NCBI RefSeq assembly: GCF_000025185.1
Contig: NC_013720.1
Coordinates: 5,518,001-5,582,000 of the forward strand
DNA length: 64,000 bases
Source of the DNA: Pirellula staleyi DSM 6068
GTDB lineage: Bacteria > Planctomycetota > Planctomycetia > Pirellulales > Pirellulaceae
Reading direction: 5' to 3'
The notes under the pieces are model-generated. The model ran no database searches. It saw only the letters and a program-made list of their open reading frames with translations, and was not told the DNA's origin. Positions 27,665 to 36,604 of the stretch are shown here, in pieces (position 1 is the stretch's first letter; the number at the start of each line of letters is the position of its first letter). The position numbers and the translations under genes were made by a program.

Positions 27665-28744
27665 CTACGGAGAGACTAAAGCGGTTTTGCGGCGGGTGGA
27701 GAGGGTCGTTTGCCAGTCGACCGCCATCATCAGGCAGTTGATTCCTGAACCGATGCCGAGCCACGCCACGCGGTCGCCACGCGTCACAAAGTTCTCTTCG
27801 ACCGCGAGTGCCATGGCGAGTGGCAAAGCGACACTACCGGTGTTTCCCATCCAAGGAAACGTGGCGTAGTCGCGCTCCGCTGCCAGACCGAGCGACTGGA
27901 GCATCCGCGTGCGATGCGCGCCGCCAACCTGGTGGCAAATCGATTTGCTGATCACGTCGCGCGTGAGGCTGAGTTCGGCGAGAAAGTCGTCGAATGTCTC
28001 CCGGCCGGTTTCAAGCCCAGCGATGAGTAGCCGTTCGGAGTCGGTTTGCATCAGGATCGAATTGCCCGACTCCACTCCCCCTTCGCAAAGTTGATAGTGC
28101 TCGGTGTGAGCCCGGGCGGCGAAGCCGAGGAGCTTATTGCCGGTTCGGCTCAGCTTCTCGTGGACGAGAACGGCAGCGACACTGCCGGAACCGATCGTCA
28201 GGGAAGCGAACGCTGGTTTCACCGACTCGCGGGTGAGGGACTCGTTTCGATTGAGTTCGGCAATGGTGCTTTCCAGCAGCGAGCGCGAGTCTTCACTGCC
28301 GACGACAATGCCGGCGTCGATCTGTCCGATTTCGATCATCGTGGCAACTTGCGCTACGCCACTCAGGATGCCGAGACAGGCGTTCGACAAATCGTGGACG
28401 AGGCATTTTTTGGGAAGTCCCAGATTGTGGTGAACCCGGGCGGCTGTGGCCGGTTCGAGATAGTCGCGGCATACGCTGCCGTGAATGAGGACGCCGATGC
28501 GCGCGGGATCGACCCCTGTTTCGCGAATTGCATCGAGCCCGCTGGCGATGCTGTGATCGCTGGGCCGAGTTCCCCGGGGCCAGAGCCGACGCTCGCGAAT
28601 CCCCGACATCAGTTCGAGCCGACCTTCGGGCAACCGAAGCCGGCTGTAGAGGGGCGCAAGCTGCCGCTCGATCTCGTCGCTGGAGATCGTTTCGGGGGGG
28701 AGCGAATAGCCAAAACCTTCGAGACACACCTTTTGATAGCGCAT
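27665..28744 (-). CDS. OleA-type 3-oxoacyl-ACP synthase III-like thiolase
   Basis: The 359-residue protein matches OleA along its length: SGIRERRLW near residue 48, SVCRDYLEPATA with Glu97 in DYLEP (the OleA catalytic glutamate position), NACL with Cys123 as nucleophile, a His in HQVGGAH and LGIGSGINCLM near the C-terminus. OleA joins two fatty acyl thioesters head-to-head to a beta-keto acid in long-chain olefin synthesis. The DYLEP glutamate separates OleA from FabH. It is convergent with the FAS-like cluster and divergent from uvrB. ATG 28744 gives MRYQKVCLEG; a farther upstream start is unlikely. Confidence 0.85.
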   Translation of the reverse strand: MRYQKVCLEGFGYSLPPETISSDEIERQLAPLYSRLRLPEGRLELMSGIRERRLWPRGTRPSDHSIASGLDAIRETGVDPARIGVLIHGSVCRDYLEPATAARVHHNLGLPKKCLVHDLSNACLGILSGVAQVATMIEIGQIDAGIVVGSEDSRSLLESTIAELNRNESLTRESVKPAFASLTIGSGSVAAVLVHEKLSRTGNKLLGFAARAHTEHYQLCEGGVESGNSILMQTDSERLLIAGLETGRETFDDFLAELSLTRDVISKSICHQVGGAHRTRMLQSLGLAAERDYATFPWMGNTGSVALPLAMALAVEENFVTRGDRVAWLGIGSGINCLMMAVDWQTTLSTRRKTALVSP

Positions 28745-28848
28745 CTCGGTAGAATAGTGGGTTGGCCTGGGGTGGTAAACCGGCCAGTGACACGCGACCA
28801 GCTTCCGGGCTTCGCGTACGACGAACTCAGGCGAGAAGGACCTACGCG

Positions 28849-30924
28849 GTGCCATTCCAACTCGAAAGTCAGTTTCAGCCTGCCGGAGATCAGCCGCAAG
28901 CGATCGAAAAACTGGTGCAGGGAATCCGCGCCAATAAACGGAGCCAGGTGCTGCTCGGCGTCACCGGTTCGGGCAAAACGTTCACCATGGCGAACGTGAT
29001 TCAGCAGGTGCAGAAGCCGACGCTGGTGATCTCGCACAACAAGACGCTGGCAGCGCAGCTGTACTCCGAATTCAAAGAGTTTTTCCCACGCAACGCGGTG
29101 CACTATTTCGTCAGCTACTACGACTACTATCAGCCGGAAGCCTACATTCCGCAGCGCGATATCTATATCGAAAAAGATGCGTCGATCAACCAAGAGATCG
29201 ACCGCTTGCGATTGGCCTCGACCAGTTCGCTGGTAAGCCGGCAAGATGTGATCATCATCGCCAGCGTGTCGTGCATCTACGGTTTAGGATCGCCCAAAGA
29301 TTACAAGGCGATGATGGTGCCGCTGCGTGTGGGCCAAGCGATCGACCGCGATGAAGTGCTGAGCCGACTCGTTGATATTCAGTACGACCGAAACGACATT
29401 GCGTTTGAACGTGGCAAGTTTCGTGTGCGTGGCGATTGTGTCGAGATCTGGCCTTCGTACGAAGAGTATGCGTTTCGCATCGAGCTGTGGGGAGACGATA
29501 TCGAGAAGCTGTCGTTCATCAACCCCATCAGCGGCGAGACATTGGCGACGCAAGATCAGCTGTTCATCTACCCGGCCAAGCACTTTGTCTTGCCAGAAGA
29601 GCGGATTGCGGGAGCTATCGAGACGATTAAGCAGGAACTCGACGAGCGGCTGAACGAACTGCGCGAGCATGGCAAACTGCTCGAAGCGCAGCGGCTGAGT
29701 GCGCGCACGCGGTTTGATATCGAGATGCTGCAGGAAGTGGGACATTGCCCAGGGATTGAGAACTACAGCCGACCGCTAGCGGGGCGTCCCCCGGGAAGCA
29801 CCCCCGACACGCTGTACGACTTTTTTCCCGAAGACTATCTGCTGATCATCGACGAATCGCACGTCACGATTCCGCAAGTGCGAGCGATGTACAACGGCGA
29901 TCGTGCACGCAAGATCACACTCGTTGAGCACGGCTTTCGCTTGCCCAGTGCGCTCGACAATCGGCCGATGAAATTCGAGGAGTGGGAGCAGAAAATCAAG
30001 CAAGTGGTGTATGTCTCGGCGACACCAAACGACTACGAACTGCTGCAGTCGCAAGGCGAAGTGGTGGAGCAAATCATTCGGCCGACAGGGCTGCTCGATC
30101 CGGTGATCGAAGTGGTTTCTGCGCGGGGTCAGGTGCAGCACTTGCTCGAGCAAATTCGCGAGCGGGCAGCGGTCGGAGAACGTGTGCTGGTGACCGCGCT
30201 CACGAAACGTTTGGCAGAAGATTTGTCGGCCTATTTGGTGCAGCAGAAGGTGGCGTGCAAGTGGCTGCATAGCGAGCTCGATGCGTTTGAACGGGTGGAG
30301 CTGCTGCGCGATTTGCGACAAGGGAAGTTCGAAGCGCTGATTGGAGTGAACCTGCTCCGCGAAGGGTTGGACTTGCCCGAAGTTTCGCTCGTGGCGATTT
30401 TGGATGCCGATAAAGAAGGCTTCTTGCGGAGCGAAACATCGCTGATTCAAACGATTGGTCGCGCGGCACGTAACGTGAATGCCAAGGTGATTCTGTATGC
30501 CGACAAGATCACCGAATCGATGCGGCTGGCGATGGAAGAGACCTCGCGCCGGCGCGCGATTCAAGAGGCTTACAACCTCGAGCATGGGATTACGCCCGAG
30601 ACGGTGAAAAAGCATATTCGCGCAGGAATCGAAAGTGCGATGGCCGCGCATCGCGACGCAAACGCCGCTGTCGGACGGGTCGACGAAGAGGAAGTGATCA
30701 CCGAAGAGCTCCTGAGCGAACTCGAAGCGGAAATGCTTGAAGCTGCCGAGAAACTCGAGTTCGAACGGGCCGGTGCGCTGCGCGATCGGATTACACAGCT
30801 GCGCGACGCCAAAGGAAAACGAGTGAGCGAGGTGAAACTCGAAGCCTATCGTCCTGGGGCGAATCGCAAGAAGGGGAAGCGGAGCCAAGGTGGCGCGAAG
30901 GTGCCACGACCCAAGCGAGGCTAG
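28849..30924 (+). CDS. uvrB: UvrABC system protein B (excinuclease helicase-like subunit)
   Basis: The 691-residue protein has Walker [13 protein letters not shown] (near residue 35), the beta-hairpin [12 protein letters not shown] (near residue 90), DESHVT (Walker B), SATPNDYE, helicase motifs such as IGRAARN, and a C-terminal UVR domain ([13 protein letters not shown]). UvrB loads onto damaged DNA with UvrA and then recruits UvrC in nucleotide excision repair. The GTG at 28849 is preferred: GAGAAGGA lies just upstream and [15 protein letters not shown] is the usual N-terminus. Confidence 0.96.
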   Translation: MPFQLESQFQPAGDQPQAIEKLVQGIRANKRSQVLLGVTGSGKTFTMANVIQQVQKPTLVISHNKTLAAQLYSEFKEFFPRNAVHYFVSYYDYYQPEAYIPQRDIYIEKDASINQEIDRLRLASTSSLVSRQDVIIIASVSCIYGLGSPKDYKAMMVPLRVGQAIDRDEVLSRLVDIQYDRNDIAFERGKFRVRGDCVEIWPSYEEYAFRIELWGDDIEKLSFINPISGETLATQDQLFIYPAKHFVLPEERIAGAIETIKQELDERLNELREHGKLLEAQRLSARTRFDIEMLQEVGHCPGIENYSRPLAGRPPGSTPDTLYDFFPEDYLLIIDESHVTIPQVRAMYNGDRARKITLVEHGFRLPSALDNRPMKFEEWEQKIKQVVYVSATPNDYELLQSQGEVVEQIIRPTGLLDPVIEVVSARGQVQHLLEQIRERAAVGERVLVTALTKRLAEDLSAYLVQQKVACKWLHSELDAFERVELLRDLRQGKFEALIGVNLLREGLDLPEVSLVAILDADKEGFLRSETSLIQTIGRAARNVNAKVILYADKITESMRLAMEETSRRRAIQEAYNLEHGITPETVKKHIRAGIESAMAAHRDANAAVGRVDEEEVITEELLSELEAEMLEAAEKLEFERAGALRDRITQLRDAKGKRVSEVKLEAYRPGANRKKGKRSQGGAKVPRPKRG

Positions 30925-30960
30925 TCGGCAAGAACTCAGGTGACAGCTCAAGCAACTCGC

Positions 30961-31004
30961 CAAGAAAAACAAAACGCCCGGCGCTGGTTCATTGCGCCGG
31001 GCGT
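30961..31004 (-). terminator. Rho-independent terminator for the minus-strand gene 31073-32302
   Basis: ACGCCCGGCGC (30974-30984) and GCGCCGGGCGT (30994-31004) form an 11-base-pair perfect stem around a 9-base loop. Read on the minus strand it is followed by UUUGUUUUUCUUG. It lies 69 bases after the stop codon of the helical orphan gene. Confidence 0.88.
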
Positions 31005-31072
31005 GTTCGTTTAGCGAGGCTCTGCTTCTGCTCCCGCGAGGCAATCACGAGCGAGCAGATAACTGCGGAAGC

Positions 31073-32302
31073 TTACGAAACAGCAGCGCCATACTTGCCG
31101 GCGATTGCGCGACGATCGGTATCGATCTTCTTGGCCAGCGTGTCGACTTGCGAGGCGGTGGTGCCGCCCATGGAAGCAAGGTATTCGACCCCTTCATCCA
31201 GCACCTTCTTGGCTTCGGCGATGGGGGCGGTGCAGCGTCGTACGGTGTCGAACACAGTCGACCGCCAGTCGCGGACCACGCCGTTCAGCTCGGGGCCAAA
31301 GCCAGGCTTTTTGGTGAGATCGGTGTAGAACTTTTGAATATCGCCAGCCGCATTGCGCGAGCGGTAGCTCTCGGCCAGCATCTCGTCTTCGTAACTGTCG
31401 AGTGCATCGTGCAGTTTGCCGAGGACAGTAATCAACTTGCTGGTATCGGTTTCTTGCGAACCTTTCACCGCTGTCACGCCGCGAGTGGTTTGCGACAACA
31501 GCTGCTTCGCTCTGGTGGCGTAGCCTTTGATCGTTTGATTGGTTTGCTTGTACAAGTCGACCAGATTCTTGGTCTCGCGTTCCAGGGGACCATCCCCTTG
31601 CACGTTACTTTGTGCCTCGACCGCATCGGCCAAAGCTTCCCCCATCAAATCGCAGAGCTGTTCGAGCGCCGTGTTTTTGGTCTCGATCTGTTTGCAGACT
31701 TTCGGCATCTCGATCTTCTTCACATCGAGTCCATCCTTATGGAATGGATCGAGGAACTTGATCAATCCGATGAACGAGCTGCGAGTGGTTGCCTTGTTGC
31801 CGTCGCGCAGTGCGTTGCGGAAGTTCTGCAGATCGATGGCGAGTTTGGGAACATCGATCGTCTTACCATCTCGAATATCTTTGGTGAGGGTGGTCGTCAG
31901 CCGCGAAGCTTGAACGATCGAATCCTCGACTTGCTCGAGAATGGTGTTCATTTTCTCTTCGACCGCTTCTTCAGCCAGCTTGTAGGCAAGCTTGTTCTTT
32001 TGGAGCGCAACCATTTGCGCCGCTTCGGTCACTTCCTTTTGCCAATCCTTCACTTTGCCAGCAGCGCCATGCTTGTCGTCCTTGGCGTTCTTTTTGAGCT
32101 GTCCGGCGGCGTTGTCGAGTGCCTTGTCCAGTTCATTAAGCAGAGCGATCGCTTTCTCGCACTCTTTGTCGGTGTCGAGCGACTTGATGTCGTTGGGCAG
32201 TCCCTTGAGAACTCCCTTGATGGCATCACCGATGCCAGTCTTTTTGACCGACGAAGGACGAATCTTATCCCACTCTTTTTCTGTGAACGAGAACATTGGC
32301 AT
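31073..32302 (-). CDS. Orphan helical protein
   Basis: The 409-residue product starts MPMFSFTEKEWDKIRPSSV and is rich in Lys, Asp, Ala and Leu with heptad-like spacing throughout (for example LLNELDKALDNAAGQLKKN). It lacks a signal peptide and membrane segments, so it is probably cytoplasmic and mostly alpha-helical, perhaps coiled coil. No family was recognised. GAGGTG in the minus-strand leader supports ATG 32302. It has its own terminator, so it is likely a single-gene unit. Confidence 0.65.
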   Translation of the reverse strand: MPMFSFTEKEWDKIRPSSVKKTGIGDAIKGVLKGLPNDIKSLDTDKECEKAIALLNELDKALDNAAGQLKKNAKDDKHGAAGKVKDWQKEVTEAAQMVALQKNKLAYKLAEEAVEEKMNTILEQVEDSIVQASRLTTTLTKDIRDGKTIDVPKLAIDLQNFRNALRDGNKATTRSSFIGLIKFLDPFHKDGLDVKKIEMPKVCKQIETKNTALEQLCDLMGEALADAVEAQSNVQGDGPLERETKNLVDLYKQTNQTIKGYATRAKQLLSQTTRGVTAVKGSQETDTSKLITVLGKLHDALDSYEDEMLAESYRSRNAAGDIQKFYTDLTKKPGFGPELNGVVRDWRSTVFDTVRRCTAPIAEAKKVLDEGVEYLASMGGTTASQVDTLAKKIDTDRRAIAGKYGAAVS

Positions 32303-32443
32303 GTAACGACACCTCACTTTGGATCTGAAAGGAAACGGCACTGTGGTCATTGAAACGCACCACTAGTTCGCCTGCATCGCCCCATTATTGCCAGCCGCCC
32401 GAAAAAAAATCGATCGCCCTACTGCCGATCGGGGCAAGAAACG

Positions 32444-32490
32444 AAAAAAGCTGCGAGAAGATAGTTCCGAAGAACGTCTTCCCGCAGCTT
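32444..32490 (-). terminator. Rho-independent terminator for the Ala/Pro/Glu-rich lipoprotein gene
   Basis: AAGCTGCG (32448-32455) pairs with CGCAGCTT (32483-32490), and GAAGA with TCTTC inside, giving 13 pairs with one mismatch and a 15-base loop. On the minus strand it is followed by a run of Ts complementary to A32444-A32449. Confidence 0.85.
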
Positions 32491-32536
32491 CTTATGTGTG
32501 CGAGTGGCTGAATCAGCGGGGCTGATTCAGAACCGA

Positions 32537-32866
32537 CTACGAACCTTCAGCAGGAGCTTCGGCGGCTGGTGCTTCAGCAGCAGGAGCTTCTGGAGCTGGG
32601 GCTTCAGGGGCAGGAGCCTCTGGAGCTGGGGCTTCAGGAGCAGGAGCTTCTGGAGCTGGTTCGGTGGCTGGTGCTTCAGCGGCTGGGGTTTCAGCAGGAG
32701 CTTCGGCTGGTGCTTCGGCGGCTGGGGTTTCAGCAGGTGCTTCGGCTGGAGCTTCAGCAGCTGGGGTGTCGGTCGAGGTGGTTGGAGCTGGAGCTGGAGC
32801 TTCGCCGCAACCGAGAGCGAACATGCCAAGGCCGAGGACGGCCACGATCGAGAAGAACTTCTTCAT
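32537..32866 (-). CDS. Small lipoprotein with Ala/Pro/Glu-rich repeats
   Basis: The 109-residue product starts MKKFFSIVAVLGLGMFALGC, a lipoprotein signal with Cys20 in FALGC. The remaining 89 residues are almost wholly Ala, Pro and Glu in tandem 'APxEAP' units (PAEAPAETPAAEAPAEAP, then repeated PEAPA), ending in Glu-Gly-Ser. Such a tail would be extended and acidic, suited to spanning or tethering envelope layers. Array length likely varies between strains by slippage. The function is unknown. Confidence 0.7.
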   Translation of the reverse strand: MKKFFSIVAVLGLGMFALGCGEAPAPAPTTSTDTPAAEAPAEAPAETPAAEAPAEAPAETPAAEAPATEPAPEAPAPEAPAPEAPAPEAPAPEAPAAEAPAAEAPAEGS

Positions 32867-33520
32867 GTCAAAATTTCCTGCAAATTTGGCAGAAACACGT
32901 ATACGGACAGCAGGAACAGCCCTGCATTGTCGTTGGCGTATGAAAGATTGATCCGCCGAGGGGCGGCTCTATTCCCGAAAGATTCAAAAAAAGTGAATTG
33001 CGAGCTAGCCCGCCCCAAAAACAACTCTTTAAGGTGGATTTAGCAATTCTATAGTGTTATCCTACAATCCCAGTAGGTCGAACCGCCGACCGATTGGGAC
33101 GTACGTAGAACGTAGCTCGTGCTGGCAGCAATGCTGGCTAGCGCGCCCGGCGATTTTTCCAATAGTTCTACTTTTCTTGCGAAGTGCTGGAATAACCCGC
33201 AGGCTCCCGGGTTCTTTCCTTGTGGTTGATGGAGCTGTTGAACGTTGCCGATTGTCAGCCTGGCAGAGCGACTCTGACGAGTTTGCGGACCAGATGCATG
33301 TAGCAACTCTTTGGTGTACAACGTTTTGCATGTGCCGGGCGTAGTATTGCTAGCAGGTGCTTGGTCGCGATGCGATCGAGCCCGCAGGCAAGCTACTGAC
33401 CGCTGGGCCCATTCACGACGAAGCCCCCTCCCCTGCTCTGGCTGCTAGATCCGAGGCTCGAGTCCGCAAGCGACTTCGGCGCCGGAAATCGCTAGCGAGG
33501 CAGGTGTGCGATGGAAAGCA
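32867..33520. other. 654-base gap with one hairpin
   Basis: No convincing gene lies between the lipoprotein gene and the sigma factor gene. An imperfect hairpin occurs at 33069-33098 (CCCAGT/GGTCG arms against CGACC/ATTGGG). Short frames on both strands are rich in Ser, Arg and Cys and do not look coding. Promoters of both divergent genes should be here. Confidence 0.4.
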
Positions 33521-34246
33521 ATGGCGAACCACTCAACCCCTAGGCCTGAAAACTTCGACTCGCCTGCCGATGCGGCAGCGAGCTTGGAGTCTTTGTCGCG
33601 CGATGCCGCAGGTGTCGCGCAACTGGCCGAGCGTATGTGCCAACTGGTGGAAACGCACCACGCGCCGCTGTATCGATATGCCTATCGACTCACCGGCTGC
33701 GTGGCCGAAGCGGAAGACATCACGCAGCAGACCTTCCTTCTAGCCCAAGAGCGGATTCATCAGCTCCGGGAAGAAGATCGCGCTGCTGCCTGGTTGTTTG
33801 CCGTTTTGCGAAGTTGTTTTCTGAAGAGTGTCCGTCGCAAGCGTCCTCAAGTAGGTGCGGGCGAACTGCTCGAGAAAACAGCCGATCAAGAGAATTCGCG
33901 CTCGATCGATCCCATGGATTGCTCGCTCGTGAATCGCTCGCTCGAGGAACTTCCGGCCGACTATCGCGTCGTGGTGCTGATGTATTACTTCGAAGATTTG
34001 TCATACAAGGAAATTGCCGAAGCCTTGGAGATTCCGATCGGGACCGTGATGAGCCGACTTTCGCGTGCGAAAATGCATTTGCGAGAGAAGCTCCTTCCGC
34101 TCAGCGATGAACAGGAGCCAGCCGAAGCAAGCCAGCCCGATTCCCCGCCGTTAGCCCGTACAGCCCCCTCGAAATCGACGTTCCCTGTTACCAGTTCCTC
34201 CTTGCCACCACTACCACCTGAACTCAGCCGCGTTCGCCCCTACTAG
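33521..34246 (+). CDS. ECF-type RNA polymerase sigma factor
   Basis: The 241-residue protein has region 2 with APLYRYAYRLTGCVAEAEDITQQTF-like spacing (near residues 50-75) and region 4 with LEELPADYRVVVLMYYFEDLS followed by YKEIAEALEIPIGTVMSRL, the helix-turn-helix that reads the -35 element. A 40-residue head and a Pro/Ser-rich tail flank these. The next gene, 18 bases away, encodes a membrane protein that is the likely anti-sigma factor, so the sigma factor probably answers to an envelope signal. The start at 33521 (ATG) is chosen over GTG 33506. Confidence 0.88.
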   Translation: MANHSTPRPENFDSPADAAASLESLSRDAAGVAQLAERMCQLVETHHAPLYRYAYRLTGCVAEAEDITQQTFLLAQERIHQLREEDRAAAWLFAVLRSCFLKSVRRKRPQVGAGELLEKTADQENSRSIDPMDCSLVNRSLEELPADYRVVVLMYYFEDLSYKEIAEALEIPIGTVMSRLSRAKMHLREKLLPLSDEQEPAEASQPDSPPLARTAPSKSTFPVTSSSLPPLPPELSRVRPY

Positions 34247-34264
34247 ATTGCACACGTTATTTGT

Positions 34265-35161
34265 ATGAATCCTCACCCTTCCCTTCGCGAGCAACTCGAC
34301 GCCTGCCGTGCTGGCAGCGACGACTTGCAGCTCCCCGAGCTTGCCGATCTGGCAACTCGTGTGTCGAGCGACGCGCAGGTGGCTCAGGATTTAGCCGCGC
34401 TGCATCAAGCCGATCACGAACTTCGTTCGCAGCTGGTGGAAGTGAAAGTTCCCGAGGGACTTGCCGCTCGCCTGCTGAGCCAACTCGCCGCTGCCCGTCA
34501 GCAGCAGCTCCAGTCACCCCAGCTGCTCGACTCACTGAGCACCTCTCTGCAGAACGAAATTTCGCTTCCTGCCGAGCCAACTGCGGTCTCCCCAACTGCA
34601 GTCGAGCCAGCAGCCCAGCCGGAAGCTATCGAGAGTCGCAAATTCTCGCGGCGCAAGCTGCTGCAAGGGATTGCTGGTGGCACACTGGCCGCCGCACTGG
34701 CCGGGGGGGCGATTGCCTTCCTGCGCTACCAATCGAGTGGCCCCACCACCGTTTCGCGCGATGAACTTGCCGCTCAGTCGAGCACTTGGATCGAGTCTGT
34801 CCTGCCGCTGCCAGGCTGGAAACCCGCTGGCACCAGCATGCCACTCGCCAAGTACCCCATCGACCGAGCAGTTACCGTTGCTCCGCGTGCCTGGCGATCG
34901 TTCCAACCAGGTGGCACCACCGGTGGTTCGGGAGTCGCCTACGACCTGACCCGCCCCGGAAGTCAGCGTGCTCTGCTGTTTGTTATTCGGACCTCGGCGA
35001 GCCACAAAGTCCCCTCGGTTCCCGATCCGCATTCGCTCTTGCCCGCCTCGGGAAACATGAAGCTCACCTCGTGGCAGTCGGCCGGAATCCTCTACGTCCT
35101 GGCTGTCGACGACGATCACCAAAACCTCAGCGACTACCTCCGCACCCGCCAAGTTATCTAG
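34265..35161 (+). CDS. Probable anti-sigma factor, single membrane pass
   Basis: The 298-residue product has a cytoplasmic-like N-terminal region (residues 1-120, with helices LREQLDACRAGSDDLQL and LHQADHELRSQLVEV), then SRRKLLQGIAGGTLAAALAGGAIAFL (residues about 128-155), which combines a twin-arginine-like motif with a membrane helix, then a C-terminal domain of about 140 residues outside. The order matches anti-sigma factors, which hold a sigma factor at the membrane. It is 18 bases after the ECF sigma gene. There is no conserved zinc-binding HxxxCxxC, so it is not a ZAS-type factor. The role is inferred from context. Confidence 0.6.
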   Translation: MNPHPSLREQLDACRAGSDDLQLPELADLATRVSSDAQVAQDLAALHQADHELRSQLVEVKVPEGLAARLLSQLAAARQQQLQSPQLLDSLSTSLQNEISLPAEPTAVSPTAVEPAAQPEAIESRKFSRRKLLQGIAGGTLAAALAGGAIAFLRYQSSGPTTVSRDELAAQSSTWIESVLPLPGWKPAGTSMPLAKYPIDRAVTVAPRAWRSFQPGGTTGGSGVAYDLTRPGSQRALLFVIRTSASHKVPSVPDPHSLLPASGNMKLTSWQSAGILYVLAVDDDHQNLSDYLRTRQVI

Positions 35162-35197
35162 TCGCCCACCGTCCCTTTGCCTCGGCTAAGCCTTCTT

Positions 35198-35249
35198 GTA
35201 GGTCCGGCTCCACCGGACAGGCATTTTCGTAGGGCCGCTTCCACCGGCC
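35198..35249. repeat. Pair of short palindromic repeats
   Basis: Two similar units, GTAGGTCCGGCTCCACCGGAC and GTAGGGCCGCTTCCACCGGCC, each form a hairpin (35202-35218 and 35233-35249) and lie 31 bases apart in the same orientation. They sit in a 313-base gap that has no gene. The arms differ by compensating base changes, so the fold, not the sequence, seems to be conserved. Confidence 0.7.
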
Positions 35250-35474
35250 AACCGAGAGCGAGCTGGGCCCGAAGCGGCTGAACAATCTACCGCCGCTCAA
35301 CTCTTTCCAACCGGCACACTTTGCCCCATCCGACGACTCGGTTCCGATAAAACCGTCCCGCACGGGGCGACTGATGCTCGGGGCTCTTCTCAGCCGACAG
35401 ATTTCCAAAGATGCGTTTTCATGGGCGCGTCGCACTACTACGGCCATGATCTGTCCAGGATGAGGATTCGAGCC

Positions 35475-35879
35475 ATGCGCAGGCTGATTGCCACCGCTTT
35501 GCTACTTGCAGCCACCGGAGCAATTTACGCCCAGGGGCCCGTAACTCCCATCACCCCCGAGCAAGAGCAAGTCCTCACGCCGAGCACCGTGACGCCGGAG
35601 ATCTGGCTCTACTCGCAGGAAATGCGTCGCCACGACGATCCCCAGCAAGCGGTTCGTCGCAAAGCCGAATTTAAGGCCGAACAGCGTTTGCATCGCATGG
35701 CCACCATGAAGTGGTATGGCATGAGCAACAGCCGCCCTCAAGCGTCGGCTGTGCCGATCATGAGCGTCTACTCCCCCACGTGGGTCGGCAACGGCCAAGA
35801 TCGCTTCGACTGGGTCGCTTTTGGCTTTCCCGCCACGACACTCCGCGTGGTCGAGCGCGAATACGTCTACCCTCGCTAG
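35475..35879 (+). CDS. Small secreted protein of unknown function
   Basis: The 134-residue product starts MRRLIATALLLAATGAIYAQ, a clear signal peptide, then a Pro/Thr-rich stretch and a basic central region (RRKAEFKAEQRLHRMATMKWYGM), ending in a segment VGNGQDRFDWVAFGFPATTLRVVEREYVYPR. The ATG at 35475 has GAGGA at the right distance; an in-frame ATG at 35460 is possible. It has no visible catalytic motif and is likely periplasmic. Confidence 0.7.
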   Translation: MRRLIATALLLAATGAIYAQGPVTPITPEQEQVLTPSTVTPEIWLYSQEMRRHDDPQQAVRRKAEFKAEQRLHRMATMKWYGMSNSRPQASAVPIMSVYSPTWVGNGQDRFDWVAFGFPATTLRVVEREYVYPR

Positions 35880-36007
35880 TGCCATCTGCATGTGTAGCCA
35901 ACTGGATGCGCAAGATAATCGCATCGACCACCATGCGACACCAAACTGTACAGGGCGACTAAGAGCGCTCGGCAGATTTTAAATTCTGTCGACATCGGTG
36001 CTGTAGT

Positions 36008-36481
36008 CTAAGTCGCAAGATCGATTGCAAGTATACCTTCGTCATCTTCATAGAAGGATACATCGAGGGCGCACTGCAGATTCAACCTTGCCATGGTTTG
36101 CATCTGATCTGGGTTAATAGTAGGTCCTCCGTGTCCATACTTTGACCACCAAAGACAATAGATACACATCTTGGTTTGCTGATGGCGCTGAAGCTCAGCC
36201 AGTGCTGCTTCAGAGAGTTTTGCCAACAACCAGTCAAGATGATGACGTAAGTCTCTTGAAGAGACGATGTCGGATGAAGATAGTACCCACACAGTCCTAG
36301 GCGGAATTCTTGTGGATTTCAGCTGCGTTTGGGAGTATCCATCGCGACATGACGTTGGGGCATGCCCAACGATACTGCTAATCTGAGCAACAGTTAGCAC
36401 CTCGGAGTAAACGCGAAGCTCCGCCACCGCTCTTTCACACGTTGCATAATTCTCATTGAGCGGGGTAAAGTCGCAGCTCAC
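36008..36481 (-). CDS. DUF4279-like protein, AT-richer than neighbours
   Basis: The 157-residue product has VLTVAQISSIVGHAPTSCRDG (residues about 29-49), PPRTVWVLSSSDIVSSRDLRHHLDWLLAKL (residues about 60-90), and CIYCLWWSKYGHGGPTI. This order, a helix-turn leader, W-x-L-S-S, 'x-HLxWLLxxL' and a Trp/Gly-rich core, is what I know from DUF4279 proteins, which are unexplained and sometimes sit beside toxin-type genes as immunity-like partners. It lies 123 bases from tRNA-Arg, and its codons are AT-richer than the surrounding ones, which hints at acquisition near the tRNA. Confidence 0.65.
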   Translation of the reverse strand: MSCDFTPLNENYATCERAVAELRVYSEVLTVAQISSIVGHAPTSCRDGYSQTQLKSTRIPPRTVWVLSSSDIVSSRDLRHHLDWLLAKLSEAALAELQRHQQTKMCIYCLWWSKYGHGGPTINPDQMQTMARLNLQCALDVSFYEDDEGILAIDLAT

Positions 36482-36604
36482 GCTACACTCTCCAGCTTTG
36501 GGTTATTGCTTGGCGATGCTAGTCCCTAAAGTGAACAAGCGGAGCTATGGAAAGCCCCAAGAAGGTGTCGGAAATTTTCCGATAAGCACGCGTTGCGGAA
36601 GAAG

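Noticed and set aside
32498-33043. Plus-strand Trp/Gly/Ser-rich repeat frame
   Set aside because: It is the complement of the Ala/Pro/Glu repeat of the lipoprotein gene, which has a signal peptide, a lipobox and a terminator.
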